A stretch of 64,000 nucleotides of DNA from G963665085 sp963665085 (GCA_963665085.2 CAXXXS010000001.1:4278001-4342000), one strand, 5' to 3'; counted from the first letter of the stretch, positions 27,658-37,346 are shown. Numbers and translations: made by a program. The notes: generated by a model not told the origin, from the sequence alone.

Positions 27658-28101
27658 CTTAGAATCAATGTTGTTTAGTTAAGGTACCAACGCTGTCAGG
27701 AGCTACGCACGCTGACAGGTTTAAATCACAGTATATCGACCTGACAGCGTCAATTATAGAATCGTTAACTAAACGACATTGATTTAGGAATGTTGAAATA
27801 ATCACTATTGTTACTTTTATTTTAAGTGTAAAGTTATATTTTACTTTTCCATTTAGAACATACATTTTATTTAATTATTTAAGGAATAGATTGTTTTCGA
27901 TGTATATAAATTACTCTTTTTAAAATATTGAAAGAAATGGATTTTTAAATTAATTTACTGAAAATCTTGATGTTTTGTGATGTATTGTGGCTTTATTCAG
28001 TGTTGTATAATATGAATTAGTCCATTCCACGTAGAGAATTTTATTAACTTTAATTAAATATAGAAACATATAATCTTGAATGAACCATTAGTAAATTACA
28101 C
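27658..28101. other. Divergent intergenic region with a MITE-like element
   Basis: It separates the thrE pair from the sensor kinase gene. 27663-27784 is an inverted-repeat element; the remaining 317 bp are AT-rich with no ORF or clear promoter match. Confidence 0.55.
27663..27784. mobile_element. 122-bp MITE-like inverted-repeat element
   Basis: The ends AATCAATGTTGTTTAGTTAA (27663-27682) and TTAACTAAACGACATTGATT (27765-27784) are inverted repeats with one mismatch in 20. An inner pair, ACGCTGTCAGG (27690-27700) and CCTGACAGCGT (27740-27750), is perfect, with a further GCTGACAGG copy between. There is no coding capacity. Size and structure fit a non-autonomous transposable element or a REP-type repeat; a target duplication is not clear. 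Confidence 0.6.
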
Positions 28102-30492
28102 ATGAAAACACTAAATACTAACAACGACCTGATAATATTTTTTATCTGTATTTTTTTTTCTTTTCAACTTAAGGGCCAAAATAATAATGTTAAATTTTCT
28201 CACCTTTCGGTAGATGCTGGCCTATCGCAGAGCACTGCTTTTGATATTGTACAGGATTGTTACGGTTTTATTTGGATAGGCACTTACGATGGGCTTAATA
28301 GGTATAATGGTTATGAAATAGAAGTATTTAGGACTACTTCAGATACACTATCTCTTCCTGATAATTATATTCAGGCTCTATGTATTGATAGTGATGGTAA
28401 ATTATGGGTTGGTACAAATTCCAAGGGACTTTGCACGTACGATTATGTCACAAATAAATTTAATAACTTATCAGATGGTAGTGATTTATTACCTATTGGG
28501 ACATCTGTTCTATCACTAAAGAATTATAATGATACGGCAATTGTAGCTTTAACAGAGAAGGGAATTCATGTAGTTAACATTCATACAAATAAGATATATT
28601 CTATGTCAGAGAAAGAATATTGTTTATTGCCAGGAATTCCTTCTTTAATTTCCTATTTTAATCCGTTGAAAACAGAAGATGTAACTATCAATTGTGAGTT
28701 GCTGGATTCGAAAGGTATATTGTGGCAAGGAACTGATAATGGTTTAAAACGAAAACGCAATGATACCTGGAGCCATTATAAGAATGTATTATATGACAGA
28801 GATTCGCTTAGTTCAAATGAAATAACCTGTTTGATCGAGGATAAAGGAGGCGTTATTTGGATAGGAACATCGTTGGGCGGAATTTGTAAATGGGATAGGG
28901 TAGAGGAAGGAATTATTTTACACAAAAAAAATCCAATTATTTCGAATGGGTTAGGGGATACTAAAATCCGTTGTTTTTATGAAGATTTAAAAGGTCAAAT
29001 TTGGATTGGGACTGTAGAAAATGGTGTTAATCTGTGGGATAGGAGAAAGAATTCCTTCAAACACTGGGATAAAGATATGTATCCCTCACTCAATAATAAT
29101 CATATAAGGGATCTAATAGAATACCAGGGAAACTATTTAGTGGCAACCGACGGTGGCGGGGTCCAAGTTTTTTTTCCTGATAATAAAACACAACCATTTA
29201 AAAATTTTAAGATCGGGAATTTACCTTCTGATGCCCAGGTTTGGGATTTGTTTGTAGATGATACGTCGTTATGGATTGCGAGTTATAGTCATGGATTATT
29301 TAATATTAGAAATGATCGGGTAATCAATTTTTCAGATGAACTACCAGCAATAAAAGCTACCTGGATTACAGCAGATAATACAGGAACTATCTGGATTGGA
29401 TCTTTTGGTGAAGGGGTATTCAAATTTAGTCCGTCAGGTTTTGAATGTTTGAATACCAGTAATTCTGATTTATCCGATAATAGGGTTTATACAGTTGTCC
29501 CGGATGAACGAGGTAATATCTGGGTTGCTACAAAAACAGGCATAAACCAGATATCTTTATCAACAGTACAAGTTACGGCATTTACAGAACAGGATGGTTT
29601 GCCCAATAATACGGTTATGGGAATAATTTGCGAAAAAGATTCTAGTCTTTGGCTTACAACTAATTTTGGTGTCTCTCATTTTTATCCTAACACAAAAAAT
29701 ATTATCAATTATACCATTCAGGATGGATTGCAGAGTAATGAGTTCCTGGTGCATTCTTTTTTGCAATTGAAGACAGGAGAAATGTTATTTGGCGGTATTC
29801 AGGGGTTTAATGTGTTTCCATCAAAACTTCCAGAACCAAATATGTATTTACCAAAGGTGGTAATCACGAAATTTACAACGGCAGAGGGAGACTGGAATAG
29901 CGATTCAACTATTTTCACTAAGTCAGCTTTGAAATTGTCTTCAAATCAAAACGAATTTTCAATTGAATTTGCTGCATTAAGTTATGTTGAACCAGAGAAA
30001 AATACCTATTCATATATTCTTGAAAGTTTTGATAAAGAATGGAAAAAATGCGGTAATAGAAGATTTGTTCAATATACAAATGTTCCTCATGGTAAGTATG
30101 TTTTTAAAGTTAAGGCAGCAAATAATGATAAGATTTGGAATGATGTGCCTACAGAATTAAGTTTGGTTATTTCTCCTGCATTTTGGGAAACAATTCTCTT
30201 TAAAGTATTTGTGGTTTTATTTATTGTATTTATTATTTGGGTGGGGATACGGTTAAGAATTAGGAATATAAAGTCTTCGAATAAGATACTTGAAGATAAG
30301 GTTAAAGAAAGGACAAGTGAAATAGAAACTACATTGGAAAAACTTAAAATAACACAAAACCAATTGATCCATTCAGAAAAAATGGCTTCTGTAGGTGTTC
30401 TTACAGCAGGGATTGCACATGAAATTAATAATCCGGTTAATTTTATTTCGGCTGGTGTAACTAGTGTGATAATTACTAAGTTAATTAACTAA
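28102..30492 (+). CDS. Truncated sensor kinase: propeller, Y_Y_Y, membrane helix and half of HisKA
   Basis: 796 residues, the last eight or so read from the IS end (VIITKLIN). A signal peptide (ending LKGQ) precedes two seven-bladed regulator propellers made of repeats of the WIGT and LWVGTNSKGL type (about 30-585), a Y_Y_Y domain (about 610-690), one membrane helix (about 698-722), a coiled coil and the H-box GIAHEINNPVNF with His773. In hybrid sensors of this class, ligands such as oligosaccharides bind the periplasmic propellers. No response regulator domain is found after the kinase part. Confidence 0.88.
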   Translation: MKTLNTNNDLIIFFICIFFSFQLKGQNNNVKFSHLSVDAGLSQSTAFDIVQDCYGFIWIGTYDGLNRYNGYEIEVFRTTSDTLSLPDNYIQALCIDSDGKLWVGTNSKGLCTYDYVTNKFNNLSDGSDLLPIGTSVLSLKNYNDTAIVALTEKGIHVVNIHTNKIYSMSEKEYCLLPGIPSLISYFNPLKTEDVTINCELLDSKGILWQGTDNGLKRKRNDTWSHYKNVLYDRDSLSSNEITCLIEDKGGVIWIGTSLGGICKWDRVEEGIILHKKNPIISNGLGDTKIRCFYEDLKGQIWIGTVENGVNLWDRRKNSFKHWDKDMYPSLNNNHIRDLIEYQGNYLVATDGGGVQVFFPDNKTQPFKNFKIGNLPSDAQVWDLFVDDTSLWIASYSHGLFNIRNDRVINFSDELPAIKATWITADNTGTIWIGSFGEGVFKFSPSGFECLNTSNSDLSDNRVYTVVPDERGNIWVATKTGINQISLSTVQVTAFTEQDGLPNNTVMGIICEKDSSLWLTTNFGVSHFYPNTKNIINYTIQDGLQSNEFLVHSFLQLKTGEMLFGGIQGFNVFPSKLPEPNMYLPKVVITKFTTAEGDWNSDSTIFTKSALKLSSNQNEFSIEFAALSYVEPEKNTYSYILESFDKEWKKCGNRRFVQYTNVPHGKYVFKVKAANNDKIWNDVPTELSLVISPAFWETILFKVFVVLFIVFIIWVGIRLRIRNIKSSNKILEDKVKERTSEIETTLEKLKITQNQLIHSEKMASVGVLTAGIAHEINNPVNFISAGVTSVIITKLIN

Positions 30493-31582
30493 TAATTTAC
30501 TATCTTTGTTCTATGGCAAGGATAGGAAAACCAATACAATTAACCATAGAGGAGAAAGAAGAGCTTCTTACCATGAGTCGTTCTCACAAGCTGGAAAAAC
30601 GATATGTTGAGCGTGCAGAGATTATACTATGTTCAGGCCAAGGTATGTCATTGGATGAAATAGTTGATCAAACCGGACTTAGCAAGCCTGTTGTAAATAA
30701 GTGGCGGCAAAGATTTCGGAAGCGAGGTATTGCCGGGTTAAAGGATGCCCCGCGAAGCGGCAAACCAAAGGTAATAACCCCTGAACAGCAGGCGATGGTG
30801 ATAGAAAAAGCTTGCTCTAAGCCAGATGGAGGATATACCAATTGGTCACAAGAACGTATTGCCAACGAAGTGGGCATAAGTCAATCAAAAGTGTTTCAAA
30901 TACTTAAGCAAGCGGATCTAAAACCCCATAAAATAGAATATTGGTGCGGCAAGTCAAAAGATCCGGAATTTGAGAAAAAAATGACAAATATAGTTGGGCT
31001 TTATATGTCGCCACCGGAAAACGCATTGGTTATTTGTGTTGACGAAAAGACCCAAATACAGGCACTCGACAGGACTCAGCCGGAGTTGCCTTTAAGTCCC
31101 GGCAATCCAAAAAGACAAACAGCAACCTATAAACGCAACGGAACGGTTTCCTTAATTGCAGCACTTGCTGTGCATACAGGAGAAGTGACAGCTAAGACAA
31201 TAAAAGCGAACAATGCAGAAAACTTTCTAAAGTTTTTAAAAGCGCTTGACAGAAAGTATCGCAACAAGAAACTTCACATAATTGCTGATAATTTGGCTGT
31301 ACATAAACATAAGGATGTTAAAGAATGGTTGAATGGTAAAAGAAAATTCCAATTGCACTTTACCCTTACATATTCCTCTTGGTTGAATCAGGTTGAAATA
31401 TGGTTTAATATCTTGACAAAAGATGTTGTTAAAGGAGGTATTTGGCAATCATCAGAGCAATTGGCATCACAATTAATTGAATATGTCAAAACATACAATT
31501 CAACACGAGCTAAACCATTTCGATGGACATATACCGGCGATGCATTAAAAATTAGTTAATTTATTAAATAATTATCACACTA
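30462..31582. mobile_element. Second IS630-family insertion sequence (1117 bp plus TA duplication)
   Basis: It runs from 30464 to 31580 between TA copies at 30462-30463 and 31581-31582. Terminal inverted repeats begin GTGTGATAATTA and match at 26 of 30 positions. It encodes one intact transposase on the plus strand and differs from the element at 9844-11041 in ends and protein. The restored target is again AACTAGC. It cuts the sensor kinase gene. Confidence 0.94.
30513..31559 (+). CDS. IS630-family transposase, intact
   Basis: 348 residues in one frame. N-terminal HTH domains (about 15-75, MSLDEIVDQTGLSKPVVNKWRQRF) and a second winged helix (about 105-140) precede the DDE domain with CVDEKTQ, IIADNLAVHK and SSWLNQVEIWF as catalytic acids. 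It cuts and joins the element ends at TA targets. A TATCTTTG promoter element at 30501-30508 lies 4 bp before the ATG, so the mRNA may be leaderless. The stop codon lies within the right inverted repeat. Confidence 0.95.
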   Translation: MARIGKPIQLTIEEKEELLTMSRSHKLEKRYVERAEIILCSGQGMSLDEIVDQTGLSKPVVNKWRQRFRKRGIAGLKDAPRSGKPKVITPEQQAMVIEKACSKPDGGYTNWSQERIANEVGISQSKVFQILKQADLKPHKIEYWCGKSKDPEFEKKMTNIVGLYMSPPENALVICVDEKTQIQALDRTQPELPLSPGNPKRQTATYKRNGTVSLIAALAVHTGEVTAKTIKANNAENFLKFLKALDRKYRNKKLHIIADNLAVHKHKDVKEWLNGKRKFQLHFTLTYSSWLNQVEIWFNILTKDVVKGGIWQSSEQLASQLIEYVKTYNSTRAKPFRWTYTGDALKIS

Positions 31583-31584
31583 GC

Positions 31585-32274
31585 ATAACAAAAGATTTTG
31601 ACGATATCAATTATGTATTTAACGAAATCTCTAAAATTGAAGATAAAGGAATTGATGCGCTCGAAAAGATTAAAAAAATAAAAGATGATGTTGAATTTGA
31701 TGTTGCAGTTGATGCAATAAAAAACACAATAGCAGATATAACGCTGGGGGCAGAAAGGATAACAAAAATTGTATCCGGATTAACAAAATATTCTCGGATA
31801 GAAACTGAAAACTGGCTTCAATCTGATATACATGAAGAAATTGATAATGTTTTATTATTACTAAAAAATAAATTAAATCAAGCTATAAGCATTGAAAAGG
31901 AATTTGATAAAACTTCTTGTATTATAGATTGTTATCCCGGAAAGATAAACCAGGTTTTTATGAATATAATAAATAATGCAATTGATGGCATAGGAACAGG
32001 AGAAGGTAAAATTAAAATTGAGACTAAAAGCAAAAAAGATAACGTATTAATACGGATACAGGATACTGGTGAAGGAATAAAAAGTGATATTCAGGATAAA
32101 ATATTTGATCCATTTTTTACTACAAAGCCGGTAGGAAAAGGACTTGGATTAGGTTTGTCAATAACATATTCAATTATTCAGGAACATGGCGGGAAAATAA
32201 CGGTGAAATCTGAAAAAAACCAAGGGACTGTTTTTACTATAGAACTACCAAAACGTCAGATTCCTAAACAGTAA
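31585..32274 (+). CDS. Sensor kinase remnant with HATPase domain
   Basis: The 3' part of the split kinase, in frame from the insertion point; it has no good start until an ATG at 31960, which lies inside the domain. It holds the second HisKA helix and the GHKL ATPase motifs: N box (MNIINNAIDG), G1 (DTGEGI), F (DPFFTTKPVGKG) and G2 (GLGLSI). Without its own start it is unlikely to be expressed as a functional kinase. Confidence 0.75.
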   Translation: MTKDFDDINYVFNEISKIEDKGIDALEKIKKIKDDVEFDVAVDAIKNTIADITLGAERITKIVSGLTKYSRIETENWLQSDIHEEIDNVLLLLKNKLNQAISIEKEFDKTSCIIDCYPGKINQVFMNIINNAIDGIGTGEGKIKIETKSKKDNVLIRIQDTGEGIKSDIQDKIFDPFFTTKPVGKGLGLGLSITYSIIQEHGGKITVKSEKNQGTVFTIELPKRQIPKQ

Positions 32275-32299
32275 GTCTAATCACACTCTTGGATTATTC

Positions 32300-34333
32300 T
32301 TAAAAAGTGTCAAAATCACTATCTACAGGGTCTTCTATTAAATTTTTATTTTTAGTGTTTTCATCATCTATATTTGATGCGATATCCTTTATTCTGTTGC
32401 GATAGTTCACCTGTGTTTTGTGTAGAGCCTGGTTGTTTACTTTAAAGAAACTTACTGTTTTTTTTAATTCGTCTGCCAACTCTTTCATGTTTTCAGAGGT
32501 TGTAGCAAGTTCTTCACTTGATGCCGCATTTCTTTGACAAACAAGGTTCAGTTGTTGGATAGATTCGTTTATTTGTTCTGTGCCACTAGTCTGCTCCTGA
32601 CTTGCGGTGTTTATTTCCTGCACCAGGGAGACTGTTTTTTCTACATCAGGTAAAATATTCTGTAATTTATCTCCAGCAGCTTCAGACATGTTTAAGCTGT
32701 TTTTTGCCAAGTCTACAATTTCGTCTGCTGCAATTTTACTCCTCTCAGCCAGTTTTCTCACCTCTGATGCTACAACAGCAAATCCTTTTCCGTATTCGCC
32801 TGCCCTGGCTGCTTCAACAGCTGCATTTAATGCCAATATATTTGTTTGAAATGCAATATCATTGATAATATTTATTTTTTCAGAAATCTTTTGGTTAGCA
32901 CCTAAAGCACCACTCGCATATTTATTTATTTCATTAATTCCATTTTTTGCTTGTATAGAAATGTCTTCTGTTTCTTTTGAATTAACAGTGTTCTGGGATA
33001 CAACACTTACAAACTCTTCCATTGTTGATGAAATCTCTTCAACTGATGATGCTTGTTCGCTGGCTGCCTGGCTCAATTGTAAGGACGATTCACTAATTTG
33101 TTGGCTGACATTTGCAATCTGATTGGAATTTTCTTTAATTGATATTACAATATCCTTTAATTTTTTTACCATAATCCTTAAAGAAGAAGCTGTCTGGCCT
33201 AGTTCATCTTTGCCTTCAATATCAATTTTGACATTTAAATTTCCATTTGCAATCTCTTTTGATAATCCTGCAACTTTTATTACACCATCAATAATTGGTT
33301 TTAATAACAAACTAATACCTGTAAATGTTAGTATTAAGCTTATTGTAATCCCCAGGACAACAAAAATTAATAACCTTTTTAAACTTGCATACATGTCATT
33401 CTCATATAATGAGACACATAAATAGCATTCGTAGGGCTCAAAATATTTAAAATATTGCTGTTTCCATTTTCCTTCGTTATTTTCCGGCCATAAGTAACGA
33501 GAATTATATTCTCCCTCTTTCGAATTTATTATTTGCTTAAAGAAATTCGCATCAGACAAATTTTCCCCCTCATGGGTTGGATGAATAATAATATCACCAG
33601 ACTTATTAATTATAAAAGGATAACCGGAAGTATAATATGTTTTATTGGAGAATGTACGTTTTAAGAAATCATAATTGCTCTCTTTAACACCAACATATAA
33701 GATTCCTTTAATATCCCCATTTAAAAATATTGGTTCATAGGCTGTTAAATACCAGTCGTTAACAACAAAAGCACGACCGTAAAATGTTTTACCTTTTTCA
33801 ATGGTTTTAATTACTTCTGAGCTGTTGGGGATAAATGTTCCAATAGCCCTTTCCCCGTTATTTGTAATAACGTTTGTGGATATTCGTAAATATCCATCTT
33901 CAATCTTTTGGAAAATAGTTGCTGTTTCAACAGATTTTGCTTTTATAAGATCAACAATTTCAAAATTCTCATAAATAGGTTTCCCGTTCATGCTCCACTC
34001 ATCAATAAGGTAGTCTTTTGTTTTTTTACTTATTTGATCAGTTCCTTTTACTGTTATTTTTTCCTCTGAAACTGTAATTTCTCCATAGTTGTAAAATATA
34101 GTGTGGGCAAAATTCATACTGATATTAACCATGCTCTGTTTTGACTTAACATGGTTATCCAGTAGAGAATACAAATCGTCAAGGTGGGAGAGCATCCTTT
34201 CATCAGCTTCGTTAATGATGGATTTTTTTTGTGTTTTGTATATTGAAATTCCCAATGCAACAAATACAACAGAAATTAAAATTGCCATTATTGCATTAAC
34301 CCTTTTTCTGATGTTAATATTGTTCAATTTCAT
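32300..34333 (-). CDS. Methyl-accepting chemotaxis protein with Cache sensor
   Basis: 677 residues. A membrane helix near the start (about 12-32), a periplasmic Cache-type sensor of about 280 residues, a second helix (about 318-343), HAMP (about 345-398) and a long cytoplasmic signalling coil with the conserved hairpin tip, containing ALNAAVEAARAGEYGKGFAV and VRKLAERS. It would pass ligand signals to CheA/CheW. No che genes occur nearby. It is convergent with the disrupted sensor kinase, ending 25 bp from it. The sensor's ligand is unknown, though Cache domains often bind small organic acids. Confidence 0.93.
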   Translation of the reverse strand: MKLNNINIRKRVNAIMAILISVVFVALGISIYKTQKKSIINEADERMLSHLDDLYSLLDNHVKSKQSMVNISMNFAHTIFYNYGEITVSEEKITVKGTDQISKKTKDYLIDEWSMNGKPIYENFEIVDLIKAKSVETATIFQKIEDGYLRISTNVITNNGERAIGTFIPNSSEVIKTIEKGKTFYGRAFVVNDWYLTAYEPIFLNGDIKGILYVGVKESNYDFLKRTFSNKTYYTSGYPFIINKSGDIIIHPTHEGENLSDANFFKQIINSKEGEYNSRYLWPENNEGKWKQQYFKYFEPYECYLCVSLYENDMYASLKRLLIFVVLGITISLILTFTGISLLLKPIIDGVIKVAGLSKEIANGNLNVKIDIEGKDELGQTASSLRIMVKKLKDIVISIKENSNQIANVSQQISESSLQLSQAASEQASSVEEISSTMEEFVSVVSQNTVNSKETEDISIQAKNGINEINKYASGALGANQKISEKINIINDIAFQTNILALNAAVEAARAGEYGKGFAVVASEVRKLAERSKIAADEIVDLAKNSLNMSEAAGDKLQNILPDVEKTVSLVQEINTASQEQTSGTEQINESIQQLNLVCQRNAASSEELATTSENMKELADELKKTVSFFKVNNQALHKTQVNYRNRIKDIASNIDDENTKNKNLIEDPVDSDFDTF

Positions 34334-34639
34334 TCTTATGGAATTTAGTTTATACTTTAAATTATTTTTTTACCTCTAACTTTTTAGTTGTTTAATTAAC
34401 TTGATTTGATAAGCTGGTAAATTCCATTGTATTGTAAGAAAACCTATTTTTAGTATATTATTCTACTTTAGAAAAATATTAGAAAAAGTTTAAGGATATT
34501 AGACTTGTTTTATTTATTTTTTAATTAAAGTCAACTAAATTTATTAAAAAAAAGCGAAAGTAGAAGTCTTGTAGTGTTTTTTTTATTACTATGCTTTACT
34601 CTTAGAATAGATAAACCTGAATTGTATTAGTATCTTTTA
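34334..34639. other. Intergenic region, nothing recognised
   Basis: 306 bp of AT-rich DNA upstream of the chemotaxis receptor and after the pseudouridine synthase. I see no gene, repeat or clear promoter. Confidence 0.5.
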
Positions 34640-35518
34640 TCAAAACAAATCTTTTATGTCAGGAAATATCTTTTTGAATTTCTCTGGGAGATTTGCGGAT
34701 ACATGAATTGGTTGGTTGGAAAAAGGATGAATAAATTCCAGTGAATACGCATGCAAATACAATCCTTTTCCTTTTAATATTAGTCCATCTATTCCATAAT
34801 CTCTGTCTCCCAGTATAGGATTCCCAACAGAAGATAAGTGTTTTCGTAATTGGTGTCTTCTTCCTGTTTTAGGCTCCAGCTTTACAAGATTAAGTTTTTC
34901 AAATCTTTCTGATTGAACAGACTCTTTTACCGTATAATTGGTTATTGCTTTTTTATTATCAATATCGTTGTTTATTTCTCCGCTTTTAGCCATTTTGCCA
35001 ATAGAGATGGCATAGTAAATCTTTTTTACCTGCTTGTCTTCAAACATCTTGTTTAACATGCGAATGCTACTGCTTGTTTTACCTATTAAAAGAACCCCTG
35101 TGGTTGCATAATCTAACCGATGAACGGGTTGTAGTTTTGCTGAGTCTTCAAGAATACTTTTTTTTAGGTTTTGTTCTAAAGCATTGGTAATCGTCATAAA
35201 ACTATTGCCGCTTACCAGAATCCCAGCAGGTTTATTAATAACTGCCAGGTATTCATCTTCAAATAGAACTTGTATAGGAAAAATTAATTTTTTTGTTGGT
35301 TTAGTTTCTTCAGGAAGTGTTATAGTAATGTTTTCTCCTCCTTTAATATATGTCGCTGTTGAAGCAATTTCACCATTAACTTTTATTCGTTGTTTCTTAA
35401 TTGCCTTTTTTAAGGCTGATTTTGTTAAACAAGATTTGAAAATTCCAATACAATAATCAGGAAGACGAACCTGTGACGATATTTCGGGAACAATATGTGA
35501 TTCTGTTTGAGGTGTCAC
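34640..35518 (-). CDS. RluA-family pseudouridine synthase
   Basis: 292 residues. An N-terminal S4 RNA-binding domain (about 25-75, KSALKKAIKKQRIKVNGE) is followed by the RluA catalytic domain with the HRLDYATTGVLL motif, whose Asp is the catalytic residue, and the KTGRRHQLRKH motif. It converts uridine to pseudouridine in rRNA or tRNA. The exact target cannot be assigned; it is closer to the RluD/YlyB branch than to RsuA by its motifs. Confidence 0.92.
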   Translation of the reverse strand: MTPQTESHIVPEISSQVRLPDYCIGIFKSCLTKSALKKAIKKQRIKVNGEIASTATYIKGGENITITLPEETKPTKKLIFPIQVLFEDEYLAVINKPAGILVSGNSFMTITNALEQNLKKSILEDSAKLQPVHRLDYATTGVLLIGKTSSSIRMLNKMFEDKQVKKIYYAISIGKMAKSGEINNDIDNKKAITNYTVKESVQSERFEKLNLVKLEPKTGRRHQLRKHLSSVGNPILGDRDYGIDGLILKGKGLYLHAYSLEFIHPFSNQPIHVSANLPEKFKKIFPDIKDLF

Positions 35519-35657
35519 ATTTAATTTACTTCAATTTATCTGCGACACAATATAATTAAGATTTTTAAATAAAATGAGAAATATTTATTTGATTCTGCCT
35601 AAACTTTTGTGTTATTAATTATTTATTATAGCATAAAGATTAGTGAAAAATTAGCTG

Positions 35658-36422
35658 CTACATAAAAGAAATACCTGTAATTTCCTTGCATATTGAAAGA
35701 AATTTCTCCTGAATCTCTTCATCTTTAGCCTGGAAATTATAATTCATTTCTTTCTTATGGTGCAGATATCTTCCGGAAATTGTAGCTTCTTTCTCTTGTT
35801 CTGTAGCCAGCCAAACTTGTGTTTCATATCCTTTTGTTATGTCATCAATCGCATTTTCTCCTCCCATTTTTGTTGGTACCCAGCCCGGATCAACGGCATT
35901 TGAAATTGTATTTTTCCATTTACGGGCAACAGCCAATGCTAAAATTAAATCATGAAGTTTTGTGTCAGAATAACTAGGGGTAGTTTTACCTTCCAGAATA
36001 GATTCTAATTTTTTTATGCTGGCATCTCCCTGCTGATGCATGCTTGAACTTAAATATATCAACCGTTTAGGACGTTCTATCAATGCTGTTAAAATATAAG
36101 GCGCAATGCTATTAACCGTAAACAATAAGGGTAAATCATTTATGCTGCTGTTCCCTTTAGGATCATTGTAGATGCCGGCATTATGGATGATGGTATCAAA
36201 ATAACCAAGTTCATTCACTTGGTTTGCCAACTTTTTTGTCTCTTCTATATTCGAAAGATCTCCAATGAGTATTTTTTCTGCATTTGGAACTTCCTTAATT
36301 ATTGAGTTTGCCCTGTTTGTATTTCTTGCATGAAAAACAACCTGATGTCCCATGGACAATAGCTTTTTTGCTGATAATAACCCTAGTCCATCTGATGAAC
36401 CCGTTATAAATATTTTTGACAT
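35658..36422 (-). CDS. Short-chain dehydrogenase/reductase
   Basis: 254 residues with a Rossmann nucleotide-binding motif TGSSDGLG (7-14), the HNAGIYND strand and the active-site YSDTK (Tyr-x3-Lys). Family members are NAD(P)H-dependent oxidoreductases of varied small substrates. It begins 120 bp before the YjbR gene ends on the same strand and may share its transcript loosely; substrate unknown. Confidence 0.9.
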   Translation of the reverse strand: MSKIFITGSSDGLGLLSAKKLLSMGHQVVFHARNTNRANSIIKEVPNAEKILIGDLSNIEETKKLANQVNELGYFDTIIHNAGIYNDPKGNSSINDLPLLFTVNSIAPYILTALIERPKRLIYLSSSMHQQGDASIKKLESILEGKTTPSYSDTKLHDLILALAVARKWKNTISNAVDPGWVPTKMGGENAIDDITKGYETQVWLATEQEKEATISGRYLHHKKEMNYNFQAKDEEIQEKFLSICKEITGISFM

Positions 36423-36541
36423 AGCACTTCAAATTATTTATTACCTATTATTTAACAAATAAACTAGTCATTGAGTTGAAAAAAAGGCTTTAAATTATCT
36501 GATTCTAAAATCTTTTATATCGGGTATTCTGATATTACAGT

Positions 36542-36895
36542 TTATATCTCTATTATTTCTTTTTGAGATTTTTGGGGGAGTTTAGCAAAAACTAAATCAT
36601 ACGATTTTTTGATCCATTCCTCTATTAGCTTATCAGGGATATTTCCTTCTGTTTTGACGCTGTTCCAATGCTTTTTATTCATATAATGTCCAGGAAAAAC
36701 ACCATCATATTTTTCTCTAAGTAGAATAGCTTCTTCAGGATTGCATTTTACATTAATAAACTCATAATTTTCAGTGTCTGTTGCACAGAACATTTTCCCT
36801 TTTATTGAAAAGACTAGAGTTCTATTGTCGAATGGTAATTTTTCTTCTACACCTTTTAAAGAAAGACAAAAATCTCGTAGTTCTTCTATATTCAT
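36542..36895 (-). CDS. MmcQ/YjbR family DNA-binding-like protein
   Basis: 117 residues from Met at 36895, which starts MNIEELRDFCLSLKG, the normal family start, and leaves one base between it and the stop of the VOC gene; an upstream in-frame ATG at 36916 would overlap that gene by 20 bp. Family marks are the LPFDNRTLVFSIKGKMFC and HWNSVKTEGNIPDKLIEEWI segments. The fold resembles double-stranded DNA-binding proteins but the role is unknown. Confidence 0.87.
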   Translation of the reverse strand: MNIEELRDFCLSLKGVEEKLPFDNRTLVFSIKGKMFCATDTENYEFINVKCNPEEAILLREKYDGVFPGHYMNKKHWNSVKTEGNIPDKLIEEWIKKSYDLVFAKLPQKSQKEIIEI

Positions 36896-36896
36896 G

Positions 36897-37319
36897 CTAT
36901 TCTGTTTTTTGTGCAAAACCTAAGATATAACCATTTATGTCTTTTATATAAAATTCATCCATGCCATACCAAGTGGTTTTTAATTCAGTAACATCTAATT
37001 TCTCTGATTCTAATTTTTCATATAATTCTTTTATGCCTTCAATTTCCATGTAAAATGAGACTGAGGCTCCAATAGGTAAAGATTTTGAAAAGATAACATC
37101 TTCCTTAAATGAATCGGAACGTTGAAACATAAATTCAATATTGTCTTTTTGCATCATTGCATAAACATAATTTTTGTTTTCTGTTAAAGACTGTTCAATT
37201 CCATCCTGACTTTCGGGGACTGCCATCGTTAATCTGAAACCGAGGTTTCTTTCATAGAACTCAACGGTTTTCCGGATGTTTTTCACTTCAAAATTTGGGG
37301 TGAGTTTGTTTATTTTCAT
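36897..37319 (-). CDS. VOC family (glyoxalase-like) protein
   Basis: 140 residues with two beta-alpha-beta modules of the vicinal oxygen chelate fold. It starts with FEVKNIRKTVEFYERNLGFRL and ends with the FYIKDINGYILGFAQK strand, which contributes the metal-ligand Glu position in active family members but here is unclear. Family members include glyoxalases, bleomycin-resistance proteins and dioxygenases; no precise function is set. It forms a probable operon with the downstream YjbR gene. Confidence 0.87.
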   Translation of the reverse strand: MKINKLTPNFEVKNIRKTVEFYERNLGFRLTMAVPESQDGIEQSLTENKNYVYAMMQKDNIEFMFQRSDSFKEDVIFSKSLPIGASVSFYMEIEGIKELYEKLESEKLDVTELKTTWYGMDEFYIKDINGYILGFAQKTE

Positions 37320-37346
37320 TTCACTGTAAATTTTTATACAGCAAAA

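Larger units (their letters stand above)
28102..32274 (+). pseudogene. Propeller-type sensor histidine kinase gene split by an IS630-type element
   Basis: The kinase frame starts at 28102 and is interrupted after base 30463 by the element at 30462-31582. Joining 30463 to 31583 removes the element with one TA copy and restores the frame: VTS continues as ITKDFDDINYVF and runs to the stop at 32274, a total of 1017 residues. The cut lies 14 residues after the phospho-acceptor His773, separating the dimerisation helix from the ATPase domain. As it stands the cell can make only a truncated sensor, which cannot phosphorylate itself. Confidence 0.87.

Noticed and set aside
27665..27865. 66-codon minus-strand ORF over the MITE-like element
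   Set aside because: It arises from the inverted-repeat element and flanking AT-rich DNA; no conserved features.
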